Of a stretch of DNA of 64,000 nt, positions 27,981 through 39,990 are shown piece by piece. The notes beneath the pieces were generated by a model. That model saw nothing but the letters and a program-made list of their open reading frames with translations, did no database searches and was not told where the DNA came from. This stretch comes from Pterois miles. Lineage: Eukaryota; Chordata; Actinopteri; Perciformes; Scorpaenidae. The stretch lies in the NCBI GenBank assembly GCA_947000775.1, contig CAMQGK010000638.1, positions 20,952,501 through 21,016,500 of the forward strand. The letters are read 5' to 3'. Positions within the stretch are counted from its first letter, which is position 1. The number at the start of each line of letters is the position of its first letter. The translations under genes were made by a program, and so were the position numbers.

Positions 27981-28788
27981 TGTATGCACGCAAACAGCGG
28001 AAACTGATACGTATTGTTGGACATTCGCAGGAAAACAAATGAAAAAGGAGGAATAGCTTTTTTTGTAAGATATCATAAATACCGCTGTATGAGAATACTG
28101 TACGTTGACTTGTGTTAACTACATTATTTGCAAGGTTACAGTGTTTCGTTACATGGCGAATGCATCCATCCATTTTGGCTAAGACTAGCAGCTCTTTACT
28201 GGATTTGGGGAAGTTTACACTCCAGCCAAGATAGTGTTGCCAGATACATTGGTTAGTCCTCATTGTAAGATGCTGCATGTCTACTATATGGATCATTACC
28301 TGGTAAAAATATACTGGCTTTTTTCCTGGGACATGAATCCTTAGCATTAGTCTATTCGCACAATATTGCTTAGCCAGTATTTGTGTATTTAAGACTCCTT
28401 TTGCAAGATAAAGAAGGAAACATTAGATAGAAATCTACCACCACCAGCTGTTATTCCAGATAGCAACATCGACAGTTGTTGGTTATATGAAGCCTGCTTT
28501 TGTCTACCTCTGTCTGGAATGAAGGACCCATTGTTTACAAAAAATTACAATTACAAAAAAACAAATTTTTGCGTGCCAATGTTATCAGTGTAAACTGCAT
28601 ATGTGCTGTGATGTGCTGTGCCAACATTGAACGCTTGATAGACGTAGCAACAGTAACTAAGGGAGTTGGCGCTTTGCGAACGGTCAATTCGTCAAGAACA
28701 AACAACAATTTTGTCAACAACAAAATATAGACTTTGTCTTTCAAGTCCACCAGTCTTATAATATTCCGTTGACGATGTGTTGGTTGGA

Positions 28789-31211
28789 CTACAACGATGA
28801 CGTAGACCTGACAAGTTCAAAGGACTGTCTGCTGTCTATCACGGCATCATTTAAGCCTTTCCACACCTCAGCTGGTTTGGGCTGTTGGAAAGGAGGACCA
28901 TGGAAAACTCCATCCACCCATTCTCTGAGGGTGGCAACTGGCGACTCCTGTTCTCTGTCTGCCTTGGTTAGCACCATATTTGATGGATACCCAGGAGAGG
29001 AGGACCCAGTCGATGACAGCATGCAGGGAGGGTATTCTGGCTGCAGAGACACCGCAGTGTGAGCGATGGACCATATTTTCGGCTTGGTGTCCGTGCTTCG
29101 AGGGTCTGAATTAGGATAGAAGGCGCTGTTTTGTTGTTGGACTGGTGTGAGTTTAGGGCAGTCTGGAGACAATCTCTGCTTTCCATGCAACGGGTCTGGG
29201 TTGTGTGTGAGATGCCCATGTCGGATGTCTGTGTGTGCATCACTGTCCTCAGGTACAAACTGTGGCTTCGGTTCACAGTCGGAACCATCTGACTCCAGCA
29301 GGTCGAAGTCCTCAAGGTCACTCTGCAGGTCTGCACACTGTTGATCTGCAATAATGAATCATATAGATAACACTAAGTCTGTGCATGCTGGTTAAATTTG
29401 AGCAAACTCCCAAACAAGCTAAATGTGCAAACCCTGCTTACCAGGAAGGTCTTTGTCAGTTTTAAGCGGCTTCTCAGCTTCGTCACTGTCATCATCACAG
29501 CCCCGATCGTCAGAGCTCTTACAAGCCCGCGGTGACCACGTCACCTTGTTCTCCTTCTTCAGCCTCCTGCGTGCATTGGCAAACCATGTAGACACCTGAG
29601 TGAGGGAGGGAATGCCAGTCAGAGAGGAACATAAAATCATATGAATAGGACAGGAGTGAGGAGAAGACAGACGAAGGAAAGGGCAAAAGTAAGAGAAAGT
29701 GTGAAATAAGTAAATAAAATTTTGAAGTGCCCTTAAATCTATAATATTGAACTAAAAGCTACCTGTGTAAGGGTCATCCTGGTGATGATGGCGAGCATTA
29801 TCTTCTCTCCCTTTGTGGGGTAGGGGTTCTTCTGGTGTTCCTGCAGCCAAGCCTTCAGGGTGCTGGTGGTCTCTCGGGTGGCATTTTTACGACGGGAAGC
29901 GCCGTCAGAGCAGGAATACCTGAGCCAAATGATGACGATCAAAATCATAGTTAGCTATATCATACCAAAAATACATAAAATACTTTTGCTATAAAGAAAG
30001 GCCTCCCTCATTGATGGCTAAAGATTGACTTTAAATCATATATTAGGAGAGAGACCATACCATAAAGTACAAAAAAAACATTGTATTAGTGTAACACAAA
30101 AAAATGATGCTAAGACATAAAAGAATATGAGGTCACAAATGAGCTACAGACACTGGGAATATTTTCCCTCACTCCTAAGTGGGTTGAAGATATTACAGTG
30201 TTTAATTGAAAATATGGTTTAATTTAAGGACAATAACTCTGACTTACCCATATCTGTCATATGGATATTGTCCAAATGTATATTCATAAGGATAGTAGGC
30301 AGGATTCTGAGATGTCCCCACAGATGTAGCTCCGTCTTTGGGATCTAGTGGCCCCTGAAAACATTGGTAAATAACTGATATAAATATATGCTTAATCAAC
30401 TGTGGTACTAAAGAGTCACTTTAGCCTGATTTGACCTTGTTTACTTTTTTTCCATCTCATATAAGAATAACTTTAAAATTTCATTTGAGAATATATGCAA
30501 TGTAAAAAAAAATCACAGGGACACATTTCAAACCTTTCTTTCATCATGTGCAAAAGTTAGTGTGAACAATTACGCATTTTAAATGAAGGCAAAATGATAA
30601 TGATAATGAACTGTAAGTGAAATATGTAACTCACTCTGGAATAGAGAGCGGTGGCGTCGCTGGTGCAGGTGTTATAGTAACCTTGGCTCTTTGGATAAGT
30701 TCCGCTGTAGACTCCAATGCCGGTGGCAGGGGTGAGCTGGCTGCCCGGAGAGCGTAGTGTGACCGGGTGTGACGGAGGCGTTCCCGGCTCCAGACAACCG
30801 GCCAGAGAGCTGGAGGTCATCAGAAACTTTGGCAAGAAAATTGTGAAAATTAAACCTTACTTGTCCCATATTATAATATCGGTGAGAAAGTTACTGAAAT
30901 GTATTTTAGAAGCAGTTTTAAAAAGTGTGAAAATGTATTTAAGCAGTGCAAAAAAGTCTACAGTACACGTCTGTATCTTGAAGTCGTTTTTTCTTTGGTG
31001 TTTCTGATATTCTCAAAAGTGAAAACGTTGAAAAAGAGAACAAGTACTGTCATGGGACTGATTTTGACACATTTTGTAAAGAAAACCAGTGACTTGTTTG
31101 TGCATATTTTATAATCTACACTAACTTTAATGACAAAAAACATGTTAATACACATAGTGAGTGTACCTGCGGTGTGGTGGAGTAGGAGTATCCCAGCTGA
31201 GAGTAAGCCAT
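28789..31211 (-). CDS. irx4b: Iroquois homeobox protein 4 (probably irx4b), complete, six coding exons
   Basis: A TALE-class homeodomain transcription factor; Irx4 is known for ventricular heart and neural patterning. The exons, 31167-31211, 30635-30826, 30248-30354, 29763-29919, 29442-29595 and 28789-29345, join in phase into 403 residues. The N-terminus is MAYSQLGYSY...PQFLM as in Irx4, and AYYPYEYTFGQYPYDRYG precedes the homeodomain. The homeodomain is about residues 124-186, with the TALE NPYP extension and WFANARRRLKK recognition helix, split by the usual Iroquois intron after TLTQ. The Irx4-specific tail has KPKIWSIAHTA (307-317) and SPVATLREWVDGVFH (353-367). An acidic segment follows the homeodomain. 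The protein is shorter than human IRX4 (about 519), mostly by loss of low-complexity sequence. The 'b' assignment is inferred from absence of irx2 next door, not proven. Confidence 0.95.
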
Positions 31212-31564
31212 GGCTCAAATAAGATCAAAAGCAGGAGCGCAGACCCGGGGCGACGTCCAACAGCATCCGTGCCAAGAGTAGACTTTTGCCTCTGACACTA
31301 GTTCACAGGGGATTTTCCACTCAGCTTTTCAGTTTTTGTTTAAAAAAAATGTGGATATCATCTACCGCGCAGACATTTACGCACGACTTTCATTTTACGC
31401 ACAGCGATTAACAGCCTTTGAAAGTAACTTCTTGGCTTCTCCTCCAGTTCCGCCTCATCCACCAAGCTGCTGCAGCTTCTACAGTATCCCTGCTGTCTTA
31501 CAATCCAAAGCGAGTGTGTGTATGTGTGTGATCAAACCATGCATCTCCCTGTGATGCGCACTTT

Positions 31565-31592
31565 GGTTTTAAGGCGCGTCTCTCTGACGTCA
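31565..31592 (-). promoter_or_regulatory. irx4 core promoter: CRE plus TATA-like box
   Basis: On the minus strand a perfect palindromic CRE, TGACGTCA (31585-31592), lies about 12 nt upstream of CCTTAAAACC (31565-31574), a TATA-like element. About 350 nt of leader would then precede the irx4 ATG at 31211. The spacing is right for a functional core promoter, but the start site is inferred. Confidence 0.55.
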
Positions 31593-31602
31593 CTCAGCCC
31601 GG

Positions 31603-31606
<4 letters not shown>

Positions 31607-31651
<45 letters not shown>
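31607..31651. repeat. (TG)n microsatellite upstream of irx4
   Basis: A TG tract of about 44 bp lies just upstream of the CRE-bearing irx4 promoter, followed 180 bp further by a CA tract at about 31831-31892. Both may be polymorphic. Confidence 0.95.
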
Positions 31652-31653
<2 letters not shown>

Positions 31654-31828
31654 CCCAGTGTTCATATCAAGATGAAGAAACTCACCTAATTAATTCCCTC
31701 CCAGGTTTCTTTCAGCTCTTATTCAGGAGAACAGCTCCACGCAAGCGCAAGAGCAAGCCCACCGACAGTCCCCAGGCGTAATGAGAATGTGATCAATTCT
31801 CCTTTCCAAGTAAACACACATACAGCTG

Positions 31829-31830
<2 letters not shown>

Positions 31831-31892
<62 letters not shown>
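31831..31892. repeat. (CA)n microsatellite
   Basis: A CA tract of about 60 bp in the irx4 upstream region. Confidence 0.95.
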
Positions 31893-31895
<3 letters not shown>

Positions 31896-33099
31896 GGCGC
31901 TATGGCCAGAGGGGGGATAAGGAACGTGATGCCTTGACACCACATTGACAAGAGATGATTGATGACTACAACCTGATATTAGCATAATCGTTTTGCCCTG
32001 TAGTTTAGATAACTTGTCACCACGGAGAAATCTCCCTGTCATCCACATATTCATGAGTGGGGAAATTTCAGGTCTCCTCCAAGCAAATTAATCAAAGAAT
32101 AAACACTCTCTGCGTTCCCTTGAGTAAGCACCTTTACCAACTGAATGGCTTGTCATGTTTTTAATAACAAAGTCTTAAGCCGCCCTAGTCAAGTGGAAAC
32201 ATTTCTATCATTTCCTTTCAATCCACCTTAAGAAGGGAAGGATGAAGAGTGGGGTAAGTGCAAAAGGGATGGGCGAATGTTAGAGGGGTTTGTGGCGTTA
32301 AAAAATAATCGGATATGTTTTGAAAATAGGGGCAGATAGGAATAATTTTAGGAGTTTAATGATAATAGTCAGGGAGGAAAGGAGTTAGGGATTGTATGAA
32401 AATTAATAGGTCAAAGAGGGAAGAAGCTTTTTTGTTGAAGGGAGGCTAGTCTGCATTTTTTTGAGAGAGCTTTTATTTTTTATCATCCCTTTTTCTAATT
32501 TGTTGAGATTTATTATATTTATCACAAACATGCATGCATCGTGTGATTGATTTGACCAACACTTCGTTATTTCGTACGAAAGGGTTTTCCCAATTACGTT
32601 GTGTTGACAGTTGTAATCACTGGCTGGATGATGTTCACAGTGAATGGGGCACTACATTTAAGCGCAGGACTTTTCAAGCACTGGAGTTTCCATCCAAACT
32701 ATAGTATGTGGTTTGGTTTAGTCAACAACAGCAGCAGATTCTGCCTGATGAGGTCTAGCACTGAACCATCACAAATAAGTGTAGTTTTACCAGTTAAACA
32801 GTGCGCAGGAGTTTGTTTGCAACTTTTGATCTACTCATCTCTCTACAATACACCTGTATCATGAAACAGAAGTGCAAAGTTTTCCTTCTGGTGTTGGTTT
32901 AGTCAGCAAAAGCACTTTAGTTAAAGTTTGGGGAAGATTGTGTTTTTTTTTTCTTAAACATTAATAAACATTATGTTTCAAATCACTACAGACTTTTTTT
33001 TGTATTCCTGAAAAATACCACGAGCTTTTCCAACATGTTCACATCCCAACTTGTCACATACAGCTGCTTGGCATCACGCCCCTCAGCATCACACTATTT

Positions 33100-33470
33100 T
33101 AGACAACAAAACCATTATAGTTAGGTTTATTAAAGAATTACATGGTTGGGCTTAAAACTACTATGTTTGTACGGTGAAAATGAAACTGGACGTTGTCCAT
33201 GTGGGACACAAATAGACAGCTGGTTGTGATGTGATGTAGGGGACATGAACAGCAGTCTCCCAGATGAAAGTCTTGTGTTTGTTGGACCCATCCAGCTCTT
33301 CTACCACCCGGCTGCCAAGGTGCATCTTTTTGCTCTTTAAACTATGTCACCACACTCCTGGTGCACTTTACTGTTGTCACAGATGGGTTTACATTGTAGG
33401 TAATGGAAAGCCCGGTGTGTTTCATACCGGCACTGAAAAGTGCCTTGTGCAGCAGTACTGAATGCTGACG
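33100..33470. repeat. dispersed repeat, copy A (pair with 50.5 kb)
   Basis: The blocks AAAACCATTATAGTTAGGTT, ACATGGTTGGGCTTAAAA, GGGACACAAA, CTTGTGTTTGTTGG and GTAATGGAAAGCCCG occur in the same order and orientation as at 50460-50830. It is an interspersed repeat of about 370 bp and of unknown class. Confidence 0.7.
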
Positions 33471-36297
33471 ACTGAGACGAAGCCTCTGTGTTTAACGCCC
33501 TGGGAATGAGAATGGGCTGTCTTTTCCTAACCTTAACCTAGAGCTGTGACTGTCTCAATATAACTGTAAACAAGACTTAATCAAAACCAAATATATGGCA
33601 GGACCGTTTGATCAGTTTTTGAATTTTTGGCTAAACTGCTACGCAGTAGTCAGTGGTCATGTCTATAATGTTAAATCCAGTAGTACATGTCCACCGGGTC
33701 CAGCGAGGACACTAGGGGACAAAAAGCTCCACTCAGCTGGCTGTTCAAGCTGTGACGTAGCCTATCATTGAATGCACCTGATTAATCCCTGGTTTTCTGC
33801 TCGCTGTTTCAAACAGGAAACACCATGGCGGCCTGCTCATAAACTTTCTGTTATTCCACCCAAACAATCCACCAAAAGCTACTTCTGAAAACATTTTAAG
33901 CGAGGAACAGGCGACGCTACTGCTGAATCTGGTGTCATTTTAGAACTAGATCCCCTAGTTTGACAGCCTGGTCCAAGTTTTGTGAGCCGGACATGTCACA
34001 CTGGACAGGCTCATTTGCATAAAGGACTGTTCCCACCTTTTTGTTTTGAAAAAGCAATGGCCAGTGAGGAAACTCTAAATTGGTACGATTGGCCAACCAA
34101 TCGTGTAACTTCATCACTCAGTGACAGACTTTTTGTTTGTAGAGATGACCCTCTGCCGTCCAGCCAAAACATTTAATAATGCTTTAGTCATTAAAAGCAG
34201 ATTTTTTTATTACAGCAAGCTTGGATAGAAAACAAATTAAATACTTTTTCATTTAAATTTTTTGCTCAACTTGCCTGACAGTTAATTGGCAATAATTCCT
34301 CATTATGTTAATATAAGATGTGATCCAATCGGTTTCCTTAAGATATGTATTTACTGCAAATTTGTTGTTTTTAAATGTAATTTAGAAACAGAGTTGCCAC
34401 CTTTATTTGGTTCACTCTTTCTGTGGTTGTTGAAACTGGTTAGCAGCTCTTATTTGAGATATTAGGCAGGAGTGTATTATCTTTTTTTTCTAGGTCAAGG
34501 GCAGGGTCCCTAAGAGCATCTCTATAAAAATTAAATATAAGATTCATTCCCCCTGCCCACCTTAATAATTTTGGTACAGTCCCTTGTATTTGTGTAAACG
34601 GAGGGGAGAATTAAAATGGGAAATCCATGAGAGGTTACGGGGAGAAAAAAGAAATACAAAAGCAGAGTCGGGTGAGAAACTTTGCCTGCACGAAACACAA
34701 CATGAAGAGATGAATGTGGAAAAGAGGGGAAGCCTAAAGAGGCTAACTTGGGGACCAGAAGGAATCACTAATAGTCAAGGGATGTGGAATGAAGCGAGGG
34801 GATGTGGAGGGGTAAAAGGACAAAATATTCCCAGTGCACCCAGAGTAGGGCTGGAACAACAGAGCTGCATCACCAGAAAGCATCCCGGGCCCCACCAGGG
34901 AGAAGGCATCTGTGTACCGCCGCTTGATTGACATTCCATTTGTCCCGTGAAAGGTGCTCATATACTGAACACGGACTAACTGTCTCGCCCTCATCTGTAC
35001 TCAAAGCTGGGAAATGAAGTTATCTCCCCACGCCAGCGTTGCACGTCTTCACACAAAACACATGTCACTCTCAGAGAATGGCAATTTGTTTAGCCACTGA
35101 CAATGAACATGACTGTGTTTAATCTTGGTTTCATATAGTTCATGCATGGGAAAATAACTGTTGGGGTATAGATGAATGAGCAGACTATGGAGAGGCTGGT
35201 AACTTCCAAGCTTTTGTTACCTTCTCTGTTAATGCATGCATTAAACATGGAGGGGTATGGATTATGTTATTTCCCTCTTTTTGAATATTCAATTGACTAC
35301 TTATATATTAATATATGGTGTGTTTATAAATTTATGGCATTCCTCCAGTATATATTTCTTAAGGCTCTGCGTTCGTTAGACCGTGATTATATCTTTCTGA
35401 TCTTGCTCCCCTAACATCAATCATTCATTCAAGATGCTCCTCAAGAAAGAAAAAAACAAAAAAGAGAAAGGAAACATGTTCTTATCCTCTCCTTCCAGCA
35501 CACAGCTCTAGCTATTATGCAGTAGGTGGGGCATGGGGGTTAATGATAGAAGCATGTTAATGTGAGAGGAGGAGGAGGGCTAGGCGCTGCACAAAGTGTT
35601 TGGGAGAGAGAGCCAAACAACTCCAATCACAAGTTCTTTCAATCACGGTGCACTGCATTTGAATATTTCTACCTTTAAAGTCTGAAATCTATGCAATTTT
35701 AATCAGTGTTTAACACGTAGATGCTTTTTGAGCCTTCGTCTTGGTTTAAGCCATTTCACCTTGAAAAAGTATCTCATTGGATGGTGCTGAAGGGCCCACA
35801 ATAAAGTAAGGATGCTGCTAACAACCTGAGTGAAGAAGTGGAGAGGAAATAGTTCTATGAATGTATATAAAAAAAAAATCAGTAAAGGAAAAAGTTGGCA
35901 TTTTGTGAAACACCATAAGACGATTACTGAAAAATGAACAGTAGCTGAATGGTAACAATTATCCTATAGTTGCTTGTTTTATACCACAATGATATAACTA
36001 ATTTCACACTAATTAAAGTGTTTGTCTAATCTCTAAAAAAAATGGAAATGTAAAGACTGTTTGTGATGTCAGCAGAATTGGAAAAATAACGAAACCTCCC
36101 TTTATTCTGACTTGGTAGCAGTCACATGCTCTTCCATGATGGTTAGCCAGCTGCTAGCCTTGCTTTTGCATTATTTAAAGACTCTAAACTACTTTTGCAG
36201 TGTTGCTTATTTGGAGGAGTGTGTTATCAAGTGAAATAACAAACGAGCTGAATGAAGTGCATTAGTGTTAACATGAGATTTTATTTAAATAGAACTA

Positions 36298-36525
36298 GGG
36301 CTGCAACTAACGATAGCTTCCACTGTTGATTTATCTGATGGCGTTAAATCGATTAGTTGTCCAAGATGACCTAATGTTTTTTTTCAGAGATACTGAGTTT
36401 ACTGTCACAGAGGAGTAAAGAAACCAGAAAATTTCAACTTCAAATTTTTTCTTAATGAATCCAGTGTCAAAATAGTTAGCGATTAATTTAATACATGACA
36501 ACTACTTGATTAACTTGCAGCTCTA
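36298..36525. mobile_element. hAT-type MITE (AGGGCTGCAACTAACGAT ... TTGCAGCTCTA)
   Basis: The termini AGGGCTGCAACTAACGAT and TTAACTTGCAGCTCT are inverted complements, and the internal ends contain GATTAGTTGTC and ATTAATTTAAT motifs. This is the structure of a very common fish hAT non-autonomous element of about 230 bp. A partial relative is at 50213-50290. Confidence 0.7.
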
Positions 36526-37434
36526 AATAATAAGTCGAAGGCTGATGTGAACAGTTACTTGGCTGCTTGTAATTATGGTTTAAATGAAATGACGTGAATG
36601 GGGCATTCGGTGGCGGGCATAGTGACTTTGCTGGCTGCATGGCAACCTCAGATTTAAGACTCCCATAAACCCACAATTAGTCTTTTTTACACTGTTTTTG
36701 TATTACTTAACCCTACGAGATACAGCATGTTAATTAATGAGCTTTAGAGGCACTTGTAGGTAGATTTTGTTACTTTCGGATAAATATGAGCGTGGTATCA
36801 ATCGTCCCATCCAACTCTTGACAAAAAAGCCAATAAAAGCATTTTGCAAAATGTCAACATGTCAACAAAACATAAGAAAGTTATTCAGGTATTTCTGTTG
36901 CATAGGATTTTCTTTTTGAATCTTTGTTAGAACTGTTATCTTAATGTTATCAAAATGAAGAAAAGTGGTTTCCATGCAAGACCTCCTGTGCTCACAGTGT
37001 TCTACCATCAGACACATGAACACAGGGGTGATGCGAGGTAACTTTTCCACCTTTTTTCAAGCCTCGGCTCTGTAAGAAAGAGGAGGACAGGCAATAAATG
37101 GATCATGAGGAAAGAAAATAGCCCTTTCTTTCCACCACATGACATGGCCTACAGTGGCTGCCTCTTGTTAAGCACAATAGCACCGACCGAGTACAAGTGC
37201 AAACTAGGCTCGACCTGATCCACAAACAAGGCTGCCGATGCCAAGTACCTGTCTGACCACTGAGCAGCAGCCATGCTATCCGCTGCATCCTCTGCTCCTG
37301 TCTAATAAGAGCCTCATGGAGGATCTGGAGCTGCTGAATGGGATACTATAAATGCTCTGGTCTTCCTCATCAATGATGTAGGAATATGGGAACAGAGACA
37401 AGCTAACCCTCTTAGCCGCTGTGGAGTGTGTGCA

Positions 37435-37436
<2 letters not shown>

Positions 37437-37504
<68 letters not shown>
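37437..37504. repeat. (TG)n microsatellite
   Basis: A TG tract of about 68 bp. Confidence 0.97.
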
Positions 37505-37506
<2 letters not shown>

Positions 37507-38554
37507 GGAAGTGGACGGAGACAGTCGAAGGCAGAGAGGGAGGCGGGTTTAGGCTACAGGCAGCTCTTAAGAGTGTGTACAGTTTGCGTTGAGCCCTGGG
37601 AGGCCAGCCGTATTCCTCCCTATCACTTCCACTTCATTACTCCAGGAGCGGACATACATTATTCAGCTCTTCAAGCCTCAGTCCACTGGGACCGATAGAG
37701 CCCTTAACATACACTTTTAACCCATCTTAACTCTCTCACTGATCTTCTGTCTGTTACCCTATCTGTTTATTTGATTTCTGTTTATTTATATTCTTTCTCT
37801 GCTCCTATAGCTCATCTTTTACCTGTTTTCTGACCAGTTGTTTTTACAGTTTCTGTACCATTGACTGTCTGCTATCATTATTGTCTGGGTTCCCATAGAT
37901 CCCACTGCTGCATGTATAAAATAATAAGAATCGCAAAATCAAATAGTTTTCTCTTCAAACCTGTAATAACAGGCCACTTGGGGGCAGTGGAAACACGGAC
38001 ATACACTGACATATTATCACCTTTTAAATTGATGGCGACCTCTTTTAGCAAACACATCCAGCAGTTGTAGTGCATCATTATCATTCATTTGGAGTTGTAT
38101 TTCTGGCTGATTATAAGTTATGTTTCTACTCAGTTACATCTCAGAGGCAAGTATTGTACGTTATACTCTGCTACATTTATTTGAAAACTTTATTTAGTAG
38201 TTAAGCTTTGGTTGTGCCTTCTGCAACACCGATCGCACGGACATGAGCTGACGTTGCAAGGAAATGCTTGAATCTTATACGCTGTGCAGGTTTCTCCTCT
38301 CAGCATTCTCAAAGTTCTCTGGTTTCTCCGCACATCCGCATAGTTAGAAAAATCCAGATGTGCACGGATGGGTGAAAACCTCCCTCATGGACCCCCCGCA
38401 AAAGACCCATGTCTGATGGTGTGACGTCACGTTGGCCGCGCAGACCCTCGCGACCCTCGCGGATGTGGCATGCATAAATCACGGTTTACTTTGCAGATTC
38501 AGGGTAATGATCCAAAAATATAATTAACAAATAAATGATGATGTAATATCCGGC

Positions 38555-38790
38555 TGTGGGCTCTTCTGTGTGGAGTTTGCATGTTCTCACGCTGTAAGAT
38601 TGGGTTTTCTCCAGGTTCTCCTGTTTCCTCCCACGGGCGAAAGACATGCAGGTTAATTGTTGACTCTAAATTTTCCCGTAGGTGTGAGCGTGAATGGTTG
38701 TCTGTTTCTATTTGTCAGCCCTATGTGCCGACCTGTCCAAGGTGTACCCCGGACAGCTGGGATCGGCTCAAGCTCCCTCTGATATTACAG
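38555..38790 (+). mobile_element. truncated SINE-like retroposon
   Basis: It matches the body of the copy at 685-1062 (GGAGTTTGCATGTTCTCACG, CTCCTGTTTCCTCCCACGGG, GACTCTAAATTTTCCCGTAG, CAGCTGGGATCGGCTCAAGC) but lacks the tRNA-like head. Confidence 0.7.
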
Positions 38791-39865
38791 GTTAAAGGTG
38801 CTAAATGCGAGATTGCGAGCAGTTCTGTTGCCTCCACAAAGCTCTCAACATGACCAACGGCTGAGCCAGTGGCTTGCAGCTAACAGTTTTTAACAGCGCT
38901 GACTGTGCAAGCAATGGTGGTGGTGCTGACAGAGCCAACAGTGTTAACCTGAGGGGAAACCACAGGGTGGGTGCTGCATCTCCACTATGACACCATTGGT
39001 TGGGGCGGAGTTATCAACCGTAACAGTTGTATAGGAGCAGTGTGGTTGTGAACTAGCCAGTGGGGCATGACCATGAACATGCACTAAAAGCGCAAAGTCA
39101 GCAAAGCAAGAAACTCAGATTACAACACACTCAGAGGGAGAGAGACTTTGTTCTCTGCTCAGGTAGACATCACTCCTCTATATCTTTAGCAAATAACTGT
39201 TTGCTGCTATATTAATGCTTTGGATTTCGTATAGAGAACTGATCCTGGGGGTGATATTAACTAGAATAAAGTAAATGACATGAGCTCCACCTTTACCAGC
39301 TTCAACTAATGATTATAATCCAATACATTATTCTGAAATGGGCCATTCTGTGCAGTGAGTACTTTTAGTTTTGGTACATTAAATGTATTTTGCCAATACT
39401 TTTGTACTTCTGATAGCACAATTTTTACTTGTAACTTACTTAAGTAAAAGAGTGCATCTTCCACCAATGTCTGAAACACAACGTCAGAAATCATGTTGAT
39501 GAGCAGTTGTCATGAATTTGGAAAAGTCACGAAGAATCAAATAGATAAAACAAGTACATTTATAGAGGGCCCAGGTCTGCAGAACATAAGAGATGAGTCA
39601 TACTTGGCTACATCCTTTTACTTTGTCATTAAAGTTTTTATTATTTTTTTTACAATTCACAAACAGACAGTATAATAATATTTAGATATAAGCAATCCAA
39701 AGGTCCATTTTAAGTTCTGTTTGAACAACAAAAATATGCATTTCGCAATTATAACAATACAACCAGGTCATCACAGTATCACAGCCATGTTGTAGGCTAA
39801 AAGCATAGTCTTGGTGATACTGGTATTGTCAAATCTCGCCCCTTCCCAATACATTCTAATACCAT

Positions 39866-39990
39866 CCATCCATCTTCTTATCCTGTTAGGGGTTGCAGGG
39901 GGCTGGAGCCGATCCCAGCTGTCATTGGGTGAAGGCAGGGTACACCCTGGACAGGTCGCCAGTCCATCACAGGGCACTATATTCTAATAC
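39866..39990 (-). mobile_element. SINE-like retroposon 3' end
   Basis: This is a reverse-orientation copy of the tail of the 685-1062 element: CCATCCATCTTCTTATCC, then GGGGGCTGGAGCCGATCCCA and GGACAGGTCGCCAGTCCATC. Confidence 0.75.

Noticed and set aside
28968..29351. 127-codon open frame overlapping irx4 exon 6 in another frame
   Set aside because: It is a shadow of the irx4 last exon, whose true frame carries the KPKIWSIAHTA and WVDGVFH motifs.
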